64,000 nt of DNA from Stercorarius parasiticus (Eukaryota; Chordata; Aves; Charadriiformes; Stercorariidae). A program made the position numbers and the translations under genes. The notes under the pieces are model-generated. The model worked only from the letters and a program-made list of their open reading frames with translations. It did not search any database and was not told the origin of the DNA. Shown here piece after piece: positions 39,151 to 51,743 of the stretch; position 1 is the stretch's first letter, and every line of letters starts with the position of its first letter. Location of the stretch: positions 271,176-335,175 of the forward strand of contig VWZL01001290.1 of NCBI GenBank assembly GCA_013396915.1, in the 5' to 3' direction.

Positions 39151-42100
39151 CTTCCAGTGAAAAGAAATTGCTCAGAAATCAAGGGAATTCCTATGGCCAG
39201 CCAGGAAACAGCTGTCAGCAAGGATGACAGAAGGATATAAGGAATATAGGAGGACGGATGTAATGGAAGGAGGAAGATGATATCTTGAAATCTAAGAAAA
39301 ACAAAAAGAAATCAGTGTCCAGATGAGATCCAAAAAAACCGGCCTCAGCAGAGATCTTTCTCATTTTCATGAACTGAGGAGACAGAACTGGGAACTACTA
39401 ATTCTTTGCAAGGTAAAAGTTTTTAAAGTTTTCAAATATAAATTTCACTTTTTAAACCCAAGCGAATAAAAAAGCATTTGCAATTTCCATATCCATAGCT
39501 TTCAATGGTATAATTTTCAAGTTATATGTACCCTATAGTTAGATTTAGATCACATGCTTCTTTATTTGCAGGATAAAATCTCTCTTTAGTATCTTTTTTT
39601 CCTTATAACTGTGTTGCTCAGCTTTTTCAGCTATGCTGGCTAAACTCATTAACACATAATTAAAGAAAGATGATTAAAAGTACAAAAGTAAAATTTGGTT
39701 GCAATTTTTTATCATCCTAATTAAAAAAAAAAAAGTTTAATATCATATTTTTGATTTATTTAAAGTGCACTGTCAGCTGATCAGTTTTACTGTTCTTGGT
39801 TTGGGGTATGTATATGTAATAATATATCGTATCTATAATACAGACGATGCATCATTTTATAGTTATTATATTTTATAGTTATTTTACTTGTATATATACA
39901 TCAGAGTAAAATCCTTCCACAACTGACTACAATGAAGCTAGCAAGACTTGTATTAGCCCCATAATACCTGTCGAGAATGTATATTATTAGTATTGTCAGT
40001 ACTGGCATTTTATTTCTCAGACTTTTGTTTTTTCCTTGATTAAATTTATTGGTTGTGTGAGTATTGCACAGCTCTAGGAAGTTATCTATCTCATGCAGCT
40101 TAATGATTCCAACAACAAATATAGATAAAGATATATGACCGATCTTCATGGCTGAGTGAATGAGCCACAAGTAATACAAATCAAAATCAAGATTTCTTTC
40201 ACATTCAAGATGATCACAGTATTGGAGAAAAAAAGGACATAAACTACCTAGATGATATATTTTACTTGTCAAAAACAAACCCGGTAAATTTCTCAAGCTA
40301 CATATGTAGTGCTTGGGGAATATATAACTACTCTGGATGGTTTGCTACTCTTTAACCAAGCTATGGCATAAATCTTTGGGGGGAAAAAAAAGTTTAATGA
40401 TTTATTTTTTTTTTATGTTGTCACCAGACCAAAGGATGGTTTGGATGATGAAATGTTTGACTGGAACATTGGGTCACAATTTCTATTAAATCACAAAAAT
40501 AGTGTGAGTAACTAGTACAAAGTCTCAAACATACACCTACAACTGAAGAGGACTAAACAATATAAGGCTGGACAGTCATAGAAAATCTAGCAAAGACACA
40601 AACCATTAAGTGACCATTAGGCCACCTACCTTTTTTGACAAGGTTCAGGATTTATCAGTCTGCAACCCAGAATTACATCCCTGTGAGTTGACACTTGGCT
40701 GTGCCAGCTGCACTGTGCCCTACGCGTCTTCCCAGCAGGTGCCACGTATGTGACGCCCCTCAACATACATGTGTCCCACTGTAATTTCTAAATTGGATTT
40801 TACCAGCCCAGAATCCAATCTCCCTCTGTTACACAAAGCCCAGTTGTGTTGACATGAATGGCCTTAAGCTACTCTCAAGCACATGAAGGTGCATCAGAAG
40901 GCACAGGTCCACGAGTTAACATGTTGAATTCAATTAACGCATCTTCTAGGAATATTACAACAAACCAGATCAGAAACCCAGCACACCACACACGGACAAG
41001 TGGATATAGGAAGTGTCTCTTGACTTTATTTTGTCCATCTGAAAGGTAAATAGTTGGCTGCTTCACAGGCAGTGAATTAAGCTGCCTGTAATTGTACTCC
41101 CTATCTGCCTTCCCCCTATTTCCCTTCTTTCTAGAGTTGGGCCCAGATAGTCAATGAATTAAACTGCAGAACACACTACTCCCCGACCCCGAGGTTAGAA
41201 CTATCATAAGCACTGACTGGAAATGGCTGCAAATAGTATTTGTCATGCCCTCACTTTCCATTGGAAATTGAGTAATGACACAAGCAGTGAGTGGAAGCCC
41301 TTGCAAAGGTCATGGATTTACACCAGCTGAATCAATTTCCTACAACAGCGTTGCGGAAACTGTGGGGGAGTTTTTTCCTAAGACTTTGTTAGTTTTAACA
41401 TATTTTGTACACGTTTGTTGTCTCTTTTTAAAAAAAAAAAATAAAGAAAAAAATAAAAAACAATGTAAGGCTGCTAGGCAGCAGCTTGTGTGGTTGGGAG
41501 GCTGTAAATCCAAGGTCCTTTGCTGGGGCTTCCACTGCTGAACATATAAAATCCAATGTCACTTCAAACCCTCGGCGAAAGAAGAAATAACTGCTTCAGT
41601 TCTAAAGGAACAGAGACGGAGCTCACAATGGTAAATGTAAAGTAATTTCTACGGGAAATAGAGACTACCAAGCAAGTGAATGTGCTCACTCAATATCAGA
41701 AAGCTATTAATTTATGTCCAGGCTACCACGACATTTCAAAATATGCAAATGGGTAGCCCCTTCAGCTGGGAGGGCAACTTTGTTCTCTTTGCAAACATCT
41801 TCACATTCCACTGAAATTTGCAGGAGAGGGAAGAGCTTGATTCATGTGGGTTCCAGCTTTAATCTGCCTCTGGCTTACACTGTTCAAATATTTGGATGAA
41901 TAAGATTCATAACTTGAATCCACTATCAATTAAATTAAAATACAGATATAGATACAGGAAAATAAGAGGGAAGCACACAGAGGATAACAATATATATGTC
42001 AGCATTACCACCATGAAAAAACCAAATAGTATACTTGTTAGTGTTAACAGAAATGATCTTTCTTTCAGAAATTCAGTCTTTCTATATCCTAGCACAATGT

Positions 42101-42449
42101 GTTTTCTATGGTAGGGTTTGAATCAATCATCACGTTTTTAGAGTATCAGGATGAAATTATTGCTGGGAAGAATAATTATCAAGGTAAAGTTAAAATATCA
42201 TAAATCAAAAGCAAAACTTGTACGTGTTTTAACAGAAATTACGTATGTCAACAGTGTTTTTTGAAAACTCATGGAAAACACATCTTATTACCATTTTACA
42301 TGCAGATTGCAATGACTGATCGAAAACCATTCCATGAGAAAGACTTCAGTGGTTTTTTTGCAAAAGCTTTTGTTGTTTTTTTTCTTTCCTCTTGTCCAGA
42401 GTTGTTCTCAACTGAAAGGCTCCACGGAAAAGACCTTTCCTATTAAGGA
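39151..42449. other. AT-rich unique sequence, no gene seen
   Basis: No supportable gene. The longest minus frame (39901-40296, 131 aa) is AT-driven with no domain. A 16-base duplication is at 39854-39883. GGATTTACACCAGCTGAATC near 41311-41330 resembles a word of fossil sauropsid repeats. An A-rich tract runs about 41430-41462. Confidence 0.5.
39854..39883. repeat. two-copy AT-rich duplication (period 16)
   Basis: ATTTTATAGTTATT is present at 39854 and again at 39870 within a TA-rich tract. This is a local duplication. Confidence 0.75.
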
Positions 42450-42530
42450 TCGCACTTAAGAACACATTTAAATTTCACTGAAGTTAATGGGATTTAAGTG
42501 TGTGTTAAAGTGCTTTTCTGAACTACGGCC
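42450..42530. repeat. fossil palindromic interspersed repeat
   Basis: GCACTTAAGAACACATTTAA begins an arm at 42452-42473. Its reverse complement recurs at 42492-42513 (ATTTAAGTGTGTGTTAAAGTGC) with 18 of 22 positions pairing. The loop contains CACTGAAGTTAATGGGATTT, and the 3' side continues AAGTGCTTTTCTGAACTACG. I recall a closely similar order (ATGGGACTTAAG, then TTAAGTGCTTTGCTGAATC) from dispersed repeats of turtles, crocodilians and birds. It is most likely an ancient, non-autonomous, MITE-like copy. No transposase is present. The family name was not verified. Confidence 0.5.
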
Positions 42531-45500
42531 AAAATCTGAAAGCAAAGCTGCGAAGTTCCTGTTTTTCAGTAACTGCATGTGTTCAGGCCTCAATTTCACA
42601 GTCATATTATATTAATTTCCCCAGGAAAGCTGAATTTCAGTATTCCTCTGGTGACTGAGTACCTGGATGGGCAGAATTTCTGAGTAGGTTTTTAAAGATA
42701 TTTGGGAACTTAAGAATACAAACCAGCAGCCAGCGATGTTTCCACTGATTGTGAAATAAGAACTGAGGTACGTAACTGCATCTTTAAGTGCCCAAATACT
42801 TTTGACAATCTGCCTAGTGACACCTTAGATCTTGGGTCAGAACCTTTAAATTCTGATAAAATCAAAAAGAAACAATGAAAGTTTTGTCCCCAGAAGCGCG
42901 CAAGACTCTTCGGCTCTTTAGAGGGATTGCAGCCAGCTCAGCTGTTTCTTCGCCATCCTCTCACCACAGTTTTGCTTACGATGTGTCTCCTGGTTCCTGG
43001 AAGGTCTTCTGGTGGGAGGCATAGGCTACTTGTCAATGGGATTCCTGTAATGCACTAAGGTGTCTTACAGTTCTCTCACTGATGATCTTACTCTAACTTA
43101 CATACACCCTGGTGGCTGGGGGTAAGGGAGTGGGGCAGAATCCCAAAATTTTGGCCTCAGACACTCTCATTTAATTTGTCTTGAGCCTCTGTACCCTTTC
43201 TGCAAAATAGGTTATATATTGGTCAAACCCATGGAAGAATTAAATCCACGTACTTTAATAGTGTTCAGATATTATGTCAATGGGTGTAGGTAGAAACATT
43301 TAATGTTGAACACCATCCCACAAAAGTAACATGACTACATACACTTTTCTTATTGTTTTGTTTCTTGACCCTATCACAGATTCCGTTACCCACCTTTTGT
43401 TACCTTCATCTGCCATAGAGAAGTCCTGCAGTAATTTTCACAGAAATCAGAGAAAATTTGTTTTATTAAAATTCCTAGTAAATACTTTCATGAGTATATT
43501 TGTATCGTTATAGTCATGATTGTATTTGATTTTTTTCCCTATTAACTCCTAGAGAAGGGCTGGGAAGCTTCAGTTGTAAGGAAATAGCCATACTTAAAGA
43601 AGTATGAGAACACTGCCTCAAAAACTAATTTCATTTTAGGATGGGATTCATCTGTTTCTATGATGACTCCAGTAACATCTTCCCTAACTGTGTTAGTTGC
43701 TCAAGTTGATTTTAAAATCAATGGTGATCTAGTCAATACAATTAGTGAAGTCCTTGGTATAATGCATTTCATCCTGAAACACATCTGAAATAGGGTAGAT
43801 CGTCTCCAATATCACATTGTCCATGGGGATCACTTTGGTTCAAGTATGCACTTTTATCTTTAGAAGGACTGGCATCCCCAAATTTTATTTTACCTTTGAA
43901 GGCTGCTGCTTCTATTTTAGACTTGATTTTTTCCTGGAAGTTAGTATACTTTTCCTAACACTTTTAGTTTGTTTAATGGAAGATATTGCCTAAACCTACA
44001 AACCTCCCTTTGCATATCCTCTCTGACTGTCATGCCTACAGCAATGCTAACAGTGTTTCTGTCTCAATTGATTATAAAGGGACTTTATGGTGATTAAGTT
44101 AGCTAAAACAATATCGATGTTTAAAGATAAATGAGGTGAACCTAATCTTTGGTGTCCCTACAAAATTCCCTGAATCTAAAGTAGAAAATACCATATAAAA
44201 TAGAGTTCTGTGTACAGGTGCCTTGATCCTGCCCCTTCAGAGGCCTTGCAAGCTTCTTGCATCCCTCTGTGACTGGATGGTGTCCTCCAAGACCCATCTG
44301 TCCCACCCTGAGTTTTGTTTCACTTTAAAAAAAGGCAATTAAAGCAGACTGCAAAGTAGCCGTCTTACTTTTCCACTTTGATACAGTCGAGGTGTTCTGT
44401 GCTTGATTCTCAGCCATTCACTGGCAATTGAAACAGTTCAAGGGTGAAGTTGCAGCAAAACGTAAGTATTTCAAAGAACAATTTTAAAAAGAATTCTACT
44501 GGAAAATTAATTATGGAATACAGCAAATGAAAGAAAATCGCGTAACAAAGATCTCATGAGGGAAATACATGTGGCTGAATTTTATAAACCATAGGAAAAA
44601 AGAACATTAATGAAATTTTCATAAGTTTTAAAATGTTCAGTAGCACTAGTGGATGGAAAGACTACAAGGCAAGACTAAATATTGCTCAAGCTTTAGATGT
44701 TTAGTTGTAAAGAAACAGGAGCCTTTAGTACGCACCCCAGCATGAGTTCAGCGTCAGAGGGACATTGCAGGAGGCCAAAGCCCTTCTTTTTCTACGTAAT
44801 TACTAAAGTAAATCTATTTGTATGGCAGCTGGAAGTATTTAATTCGTCATCTTTTCTTTGGCAGGTGAAATCTAACTTTTCTTTTGGTATCCTGGAGTTA
44901 CCGAAAGCAGACTGATCTTGCTCTCTTGTTCGTTCCAGCAAACGAGGAATTCCAAGCAAAGTGTGGCTGGCCATGTGGTGTAAGACCCAGTACAGAGATG
45001 ACACTGACTGTGTGAAAAGCTGTACGTGCAGAGAGGGGTGACTCAGCTGCAGGGTACATGCTGAAGGATGTGCATTACAAGTCGTCTTCAGAACAAGCAC
45101 CATACACAGCTTTGGTACACTCTGTGCCTCAGACTACAGTTACTATTTTGTATATGGCAGTTTTCTCCCTTCCCCATGCTCTTCCATATTTTCAATCCTT
45201 GCATTGGTTCAAAGACCGAGATTTTGCAAGAATTTCAGCTGTTTAGCTGAATATTTCAGTAACAATGTTCTGTTTCTGTTTCTGATGGGGTTCTACCTAA
45301 ATTTACCCACTTCCCTGCACTGCCTATGGCCAAGATCTGCTTTCTGTCATTTGAGGACTTAGCCAAATAACTTACTCTTTGTATTTACCTTTTACTCCTG
45401 TTGCACTTGTGAATTCTTCCCAACTTCAGAAAAGATTGGGGAAACTGGGAATGCAGAACTAGCTCCCAACAGTATCTTTCACTTTTCTAATAGGAACTAA

Positions 45501-45767
45501 TAGTTTACTTTGCTTACTACTTTTTCTATTCTATTTTTTATCCTTTTTACCGGAAAGTATATTGAACGTTGGTCCTCTGCAGAAACTTAGTATGAATGAG
45601 CTATGATGTAGCAAACAAAATGGGATTCAATTAAAGGTTTTCTGTGTCTGCATAGCAGGAGGATTGAAAAATGACACAGAAGTAATTTCAAGATCTACTT
45701 GCATTTTTATTTGGCTAAATGGAACATATCATGATAAACAGAGAAACAAAATGTGATTTTAAAGCAT

Positions 45768-45823
45768 ACTATTTATATATACATACTTATACCTATATAC
45801 ATAATATAATATGTATAATACGC
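45768..45823. repeat. TA-rich low-complexity tract
   Basis: The sequence is almost wholly T and A with scattered C (TATATATACATACTTATACC and similar). It is simple sequence that probably varies in length. Confidence 0.7.
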
Positions 45824-48800
45824 ATTAAGCCAGAACCTATGTTCATTGACAATAATGGGATGGACAAAAGTTTTACATTTGGGAGACAATGCAACAACCT
45901 TTCTTTTAAAAATTAAATGCAAGTATTGTGCTATCAGGTACCATTTTAAATTCCCCTTTACCCCCCAAAAATACTTTTTTCCTTTTCCCACATTTCAGCA
46001 CTGTAAAAATAGCATGCACATTTTGCATGAACATTTGAAGATACTTTTATTTCTCAGAAAAATATTAATATTAAATCCTTTACATGTATTTGAAGATTTT
46101 TTTACTTTGCAAAACATCATGAAAAACAGAGAATTTCTTTGAGACTACTACACTCTTAGCAGCAGTGTTGTTTTGGCTACTTCTCTCAAAGACATTAAAC
46201 AAATATATACTCTTTGTTTAAAAGATGTAATTCATTGCATGTGGCACCTTGTCAGGGAGAGGATGCAGCACATTGCAGATTTGATATCTAAAATGGCAGA
46301 TTAGCATTATGGTAAATGGGGGCCTGAAAGCAATAGCTTATTTGTAAAGATATTTGTAAAATGCTGCAATGACTGATTTTAAAGTCTAAAAGTAGATATG
46401 AGAAATGAATAGAAATTAGTGGCCTTGAACTCTGGTGTCTCTTTCAACATTTATTTTCTATATGCACCGTTACTAAAAGGGGTATTTTTTATTTCATTGT
46501 AAAATTTTATTCGTACTGTAAAATGAATCAGTCACAGATCTGGCTCACTAAGGCAAATCCTGTATTAACACAGAGTCCCTGTCTGAAAGCACTTAATATC
46601 TTATTTAGATCATAACAGATAGGGGAGCATAAGACGACAACATTGTTATATCAGATTGATATAAGATTGTCTCAGCACCTTGTTTTGTAGCCTACTGTCA
46701 AGTTTCCTTAAATCATTAGAGGAGATGAGCGTTTCAGAGTTTTGAATGGAGTATTCGGAGAGTGATACAGGTGGCCAGCATCTCAGCTGGTCATCCACCT
46801 GCATGAAGTTCTACATAATGCAATACCTGGAGTAAGTTAGGGTAGCGACTGCAGAGACGCCCTGCTAATCAACTTTCCTTCCTCTGTTGTGTTATTTTCC
46901 ACCAGTGAAGCTCCCACACAATCTCACATATGTTAATAAATTCATCAGTCTTGATTGAAAGAGAGTTCATGTGCTACCAGCTCTTTCTGAGGAGTGCAGC
47001 TGGTCTTCCTGCATTCGTGTGGGCCTAAACCAAGCCTGCTCTTGCTATTTCTGATAAATATTTATATTGCAATGTAAATTTGCAGGGAACATTGCAAACA
47101 GATCAAACATGTTCTTCGCCGCAAAAAGCTTAAAACAATAGATATGTATTCCCATTGGGAAAATAATAATTAAACGATTGCAAGAAACAGTACAATATGC
47201 AAACAGTTTATTTTTTTAATGAAAATTTTTTTATCAACAGAATCATAAACTTACAAAAGAACTGGTATGATACTTGTTTGGGGATATATGACTGTTGTAG
47301 ACCCTGTAGGCTGCCAGGTTCTAGATCAAGCAACTCATTTAAATGGAAATAGCATCCTTCTTTCACCAAAGATGACAGCTCAGTCAGCCTGACTGGAGTC
47401 AGCGTTCCTGATAACTCTGAAGAGACCTAGCTTTTCAACCAGTAAGAAATTATCAGTAATCATGAAACTCTAAAGAAATATTCTATTCCAGAGCAGACAC
47501 ATATTCTCTTTTTCTTGCGGTTTTTTTTTTTCTCCCCTCTGACTGAAGATGCTTACAGAAACTTTGAGCATCTTGAAACTGAAAACATTTGTTGCAGAAA
47601 GCAACATCAATCTATTCAGAAACACTCTTTGGTAGTGAAACTGAAACAGCGGCTAGCAAGAGAGTTAATAATATGTTTTGCTGAGTGACAAAGAGAAAGA
47701 TCAAGAGATTTGTATAATTAAGAATTTCCTCTGAACTATTAACATAGTTTTCGAAGGAATTCTTGTAGCTGAAGAAATCTCTACAGGTTCTTGCTTTCCT
47801 TCCTACTCCCCAGGAACTCATCATATTGAAAGTTAGTTGTCTGAATTATTCAGGCGTCTGCCTTTAAAACGAGTCAACAGGAGAAGTGAAAGATAAAAAT
47901 ACAGAGTTCCTTTACAATAAGTTGCTTTTTTTTTTCTGACTATCACCTTTTTCATCTTTTTTTTCATCCCTTCTCAAAAACTCAAAGCGAATATAGTTCC
48001 AAGCAAAATTCATATTTGTCGAAATGAATGGAAGCAACGAACTAGCGTGCTTTCTGATACCTAGTGCTCCAGTTTCAAATACTCTGTTGCTCTCAGAAAT
48101 ATTACACTTTCTTGAACAGCAAACATATAATAAAACATTTCTTATTCTTCTGTGTGCCCCAACCCCATTTTGCACCTAAGCAAAATTAGGATTGGACTAG
48201 GAAGTGAATCAGGACTACTGTTTGCAACATAAAGAGATGAGGAATAAATACAACCTGATGTCTTCCCACCCCCACCATATAGCTGCTGATGAATGTACGC
48301 ATGAATATGCAAGAAAGGAGTATCCTGCTGCTATCAGGCACCAAAGCTGATTTACCCCACATGCAAAGGCAGACCCAGGAAATGAATTATGAATATCAAA
48401 AATGCAGTTGTTACCTTTGATCTCCCTTAGGAAACTCTCATTTCTCATTGTCTCCAGTAATTGCAGAAAATAGATATTTTTTTTTCCCCGCATAAACAAT
48501 TTGTGTTCTCATTCTCATTTACATGAACTGAACAATAACAACAAAAAATGATTCTCTAAAAATGCTCTGGTCAAGTTCTGCATCAAGATCAGGAAGCTTC
48601 TTATGCCAGCTGGTGGGCTTCTGGAAAAGGCTCACTTTGTAAAGAACAATTTGATCCCCCGTGCCTGTGACAGCCAGGCCAGTGTCTTTATTTGGTTGAG
48701 ACTGACTAAGAACCTAGATTGCTCTTTAAATTTCCTCCCAAGAAACTTAGTAGATTATATCCTTTTTTCTTTGATAATTTTTGTACATGTTCCTAAAAGA

Positions 48801-51711
48801 TTTATGGCCCATTTTTCTCCACAGGAATTCAGATTTCCCTGAAATTTTTGTCTCTGGTGGAAGATACAATGATAGGATGTAAAATGGAAAGGTGAAAAAG
48901 CAGAGGACACCTGAATAACTGCAGCATTGGAGAGCAGCCATGGCCTGCCCTCATACTCGTAGCACTGCCTTGCAAATTCTGTGGTGAGTGTGCAGAAATT
49001 TAATCTTTCCCGAACAGAATTTATTAGGATTATAAACCATTTATCTGTTTCATGTATTAGAAATTCTTATGCAATATGCAAAAAGAAGGGAAAAAAAAGA
49101 GAAGCTGAAACTGGAGAAAGAAATTTATGTATGGTTCAGAGGATTTTAATACTGATTAACTTAGACTACGGATAGCTTGAAGTGATACAAAAACTAGGAA
49201 ACAAAGGTACCCAATATTTCAAAATTGTCGAAAAGTATCCAGGGAGCTGGAGGATTATCAAAATTTATCTACGAAGGTAAAATAAAATTATATAAATAAA
49301 TCTGAAGGGGAGGGTAGCCATGAAAACATGAAGACTCTGGATTTTCTGTATACTTGTGATGCACTGAATTTCACTTAGAATTAAAGATTTATACAGTAAG
49401 TTATGCAGCAGCAGTAAAATCATTATGTAAATGTCATTTCTGTCTTCATGACAAGGGTTTTCTTTAAATATGCATGCTCATTTGAGTGTTCATTTCGGCA
49501 TAGCACATCCTTACCTATAGAGTCGTTCCACTTTTTTTCACAGATATTCGACTGACTGTTGTTAGGTGGTTTGTTTGGTTCATTTAGGGAAAGAAATCAC
49601 CTAAGAATAGAACTTCTTAGTTCTGTTCTTCAGAATAGGACTAAAAATTCTTCAGAACTCCTTGGCAAAAATAAGCAATGATTTTAAAAATACAAATAAC
49701 CTACGCAAATTGCCACGGCCCTGAGGGCACTGCCAGCCCTTACCAGTCCCAGGGCTCTCTAACACTTATAAAAAGGAAGTATTATCTATTTAGTGGAGCT
49801 ATACATTTAAATGTGCTTTTAAATTTTACTAATAAAAAAACATTTCCATGTTTTTCAGTTTTTCCTTGAAATAGCCATGAGCTTCTCAACTGCACTCCAG
49901 GAATTTTTGAATAAAAAAAAATCTTATCCTATAAAGAAATCACTTTGGTTAAAATGATTTTTTTTTTTTTATAAGCTGATTGCTTGCTGGTATGCAGTGT
50001 TCATATGTAAAATCTCTAAAGATGATAATGTAGTGAAAGTGTTATCTCTTAATGTGGATACAATAGCAAGGTAAGAGTCCACAGTTTAAATTATAGCAAA
50101 AAAAAATTTAATTCATCAAAACCAATACAGTTCCTTCATATGCTATACACATTACAGTGGAAAAAAAATTCAGATATTAAAAATACCTGTGTTTGATGCA
50201 TGCCCAGATGCAGATGTAGTCTTAAAATAGGGCTTCATTTTCTCAGAAACAGTGTGACAGTCCTTCTCTAATTATTTTTAATTTCTATGTAGAGACAGAC
50301 AAAAACATTCCCCTCAACTGATCTATTTAGCAAGAAGATAAGACTTCAACAGATAATCATATTACTCTTAAAAATGATCAGTATGAAAATACATGTGTAT
50401 GCAGAAACCTTCCCAACGGCTATTATTTCACCAATGTTTCATGGTATGTGATAGGTCAGCTCTGCGGAGATGGCCAAGCTGCCACCATGGCAAAGGCACA
50501 CAAGGGTTGCTCTCAATCTCTGCTGAATAAATTTATCTTCCTTCATCAGCTGTACGGAGAGCCCAGGTTCTCAATTTAAGCACAAAAATTCTGTATTTAA
50601 AATAAATCAGCACTAAAATTTCTGACAGTGCATTTTTTTTCTGAAAATAAATACCCAGCACTTTTCTTTGGTAAAATTAATCTTCATTCCTAGGCATAAC
50701 ACTCAGCCTATACAAAGTGTATCTTTCACCTCCTCCTTATTTCACAGTCTTAAATAAGGCTTAAACATTGCGCAATTCTTCCTTTTAACTCTCTGAACAG
50801 TGAAGAATTTCATGTTACGTGAACATCCTGATGAAAACATGCCCTGAAAAATATTGAGAGTATGAAAGAGAATACAAAGAAAGCTGACATTTAATATTTC
50901 ACAGAAACTCCTAAGTGTTCAGGTTTTGTTTACATTTTGCACTGAAACAAAACCAAATGCTTTTAATGTTTTCATAAAACACATCTGTGTTAAAATGTCA
51001 TATTCAAAATAAAAATGTCAGGTTTTAAAGTTCCTTCTCACTTGGGTCACATAATCAGAGACTTTACAACAAAACAAGCCATTTTCACCTAAAAGCTTTC
51101 TAGAATTCAGCAGATTTCCACAGTTTTTTCAAATTGAACAAATTAGCATATTTCCAGTGCATTTTATTAGCAATTTTTCAGACGACTTCACCTGTAAATA
51201 TTAGTGAAGTACCCTGTCGTATCATGTTAAAACAAATGCTCGAAAACGTTCATTTTCGTTATTCTCTTAGTTCTGCTCAAGAAATATATTGATTACCACC
51301 AGTTCAATGTCAAGGTCCTAAAAATAGAAAGCAGTATTTAATAAAAAGTAGAAGGCACATCATTTCTATCCTGGATTACCCCACAACTCTCAGTTGCGCA
51401 GCAGGTGGGTGAAAGGAGCGGGGGACTGCAGAGTATTATCAGTTTTCTTTTATAAGGATAATCTCTGGCTTTCTAGGTTTTTGTGGCCTGAAAGGCTAGA
51501 AAGATTTGACACAGACTGGACACAAATTAATGTTTCAAAATGCAGAAAGTATCTGCAGCTATTCCATTATAAGGTGTGGCTTGACCCCAAGTACTGAATT
51601 TAACCTCCCATCCATCACAGACTAATTATGTTTCCAGAAACAAAAAAGGATAATAATTCAATGTGATGTGCAAGGAAGTGACCATATAACTGCCATTAAC
51701 CTATGCATCAC

Positions 51712-51743
51712 ACTAAGTAATTGTCCTACTAAGTAAAAGTCCT
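51712..51743. repeat. 16-base tandem duplication
   Basis: ACTAAGTAATTGTCCT is followed directly by ACTAAGTAAAAGTCCT with two substitutions. This is a local slippage duplication. Confidence 0.85.

Noticed and set aside
39901..40296. 131-aa minus-strand frame as a gene
   Set aside because: AT-driven composition with no domain. It is of a length expected by chance in 64 kb of AT-rich sequence.
41428..41462. A-rich tract as the poly-A tail of a processed retrogene
   Set aside because: The sequence upstream shows no gene similarity and there is no target-site duplication. Interrupted A-runs are common here.
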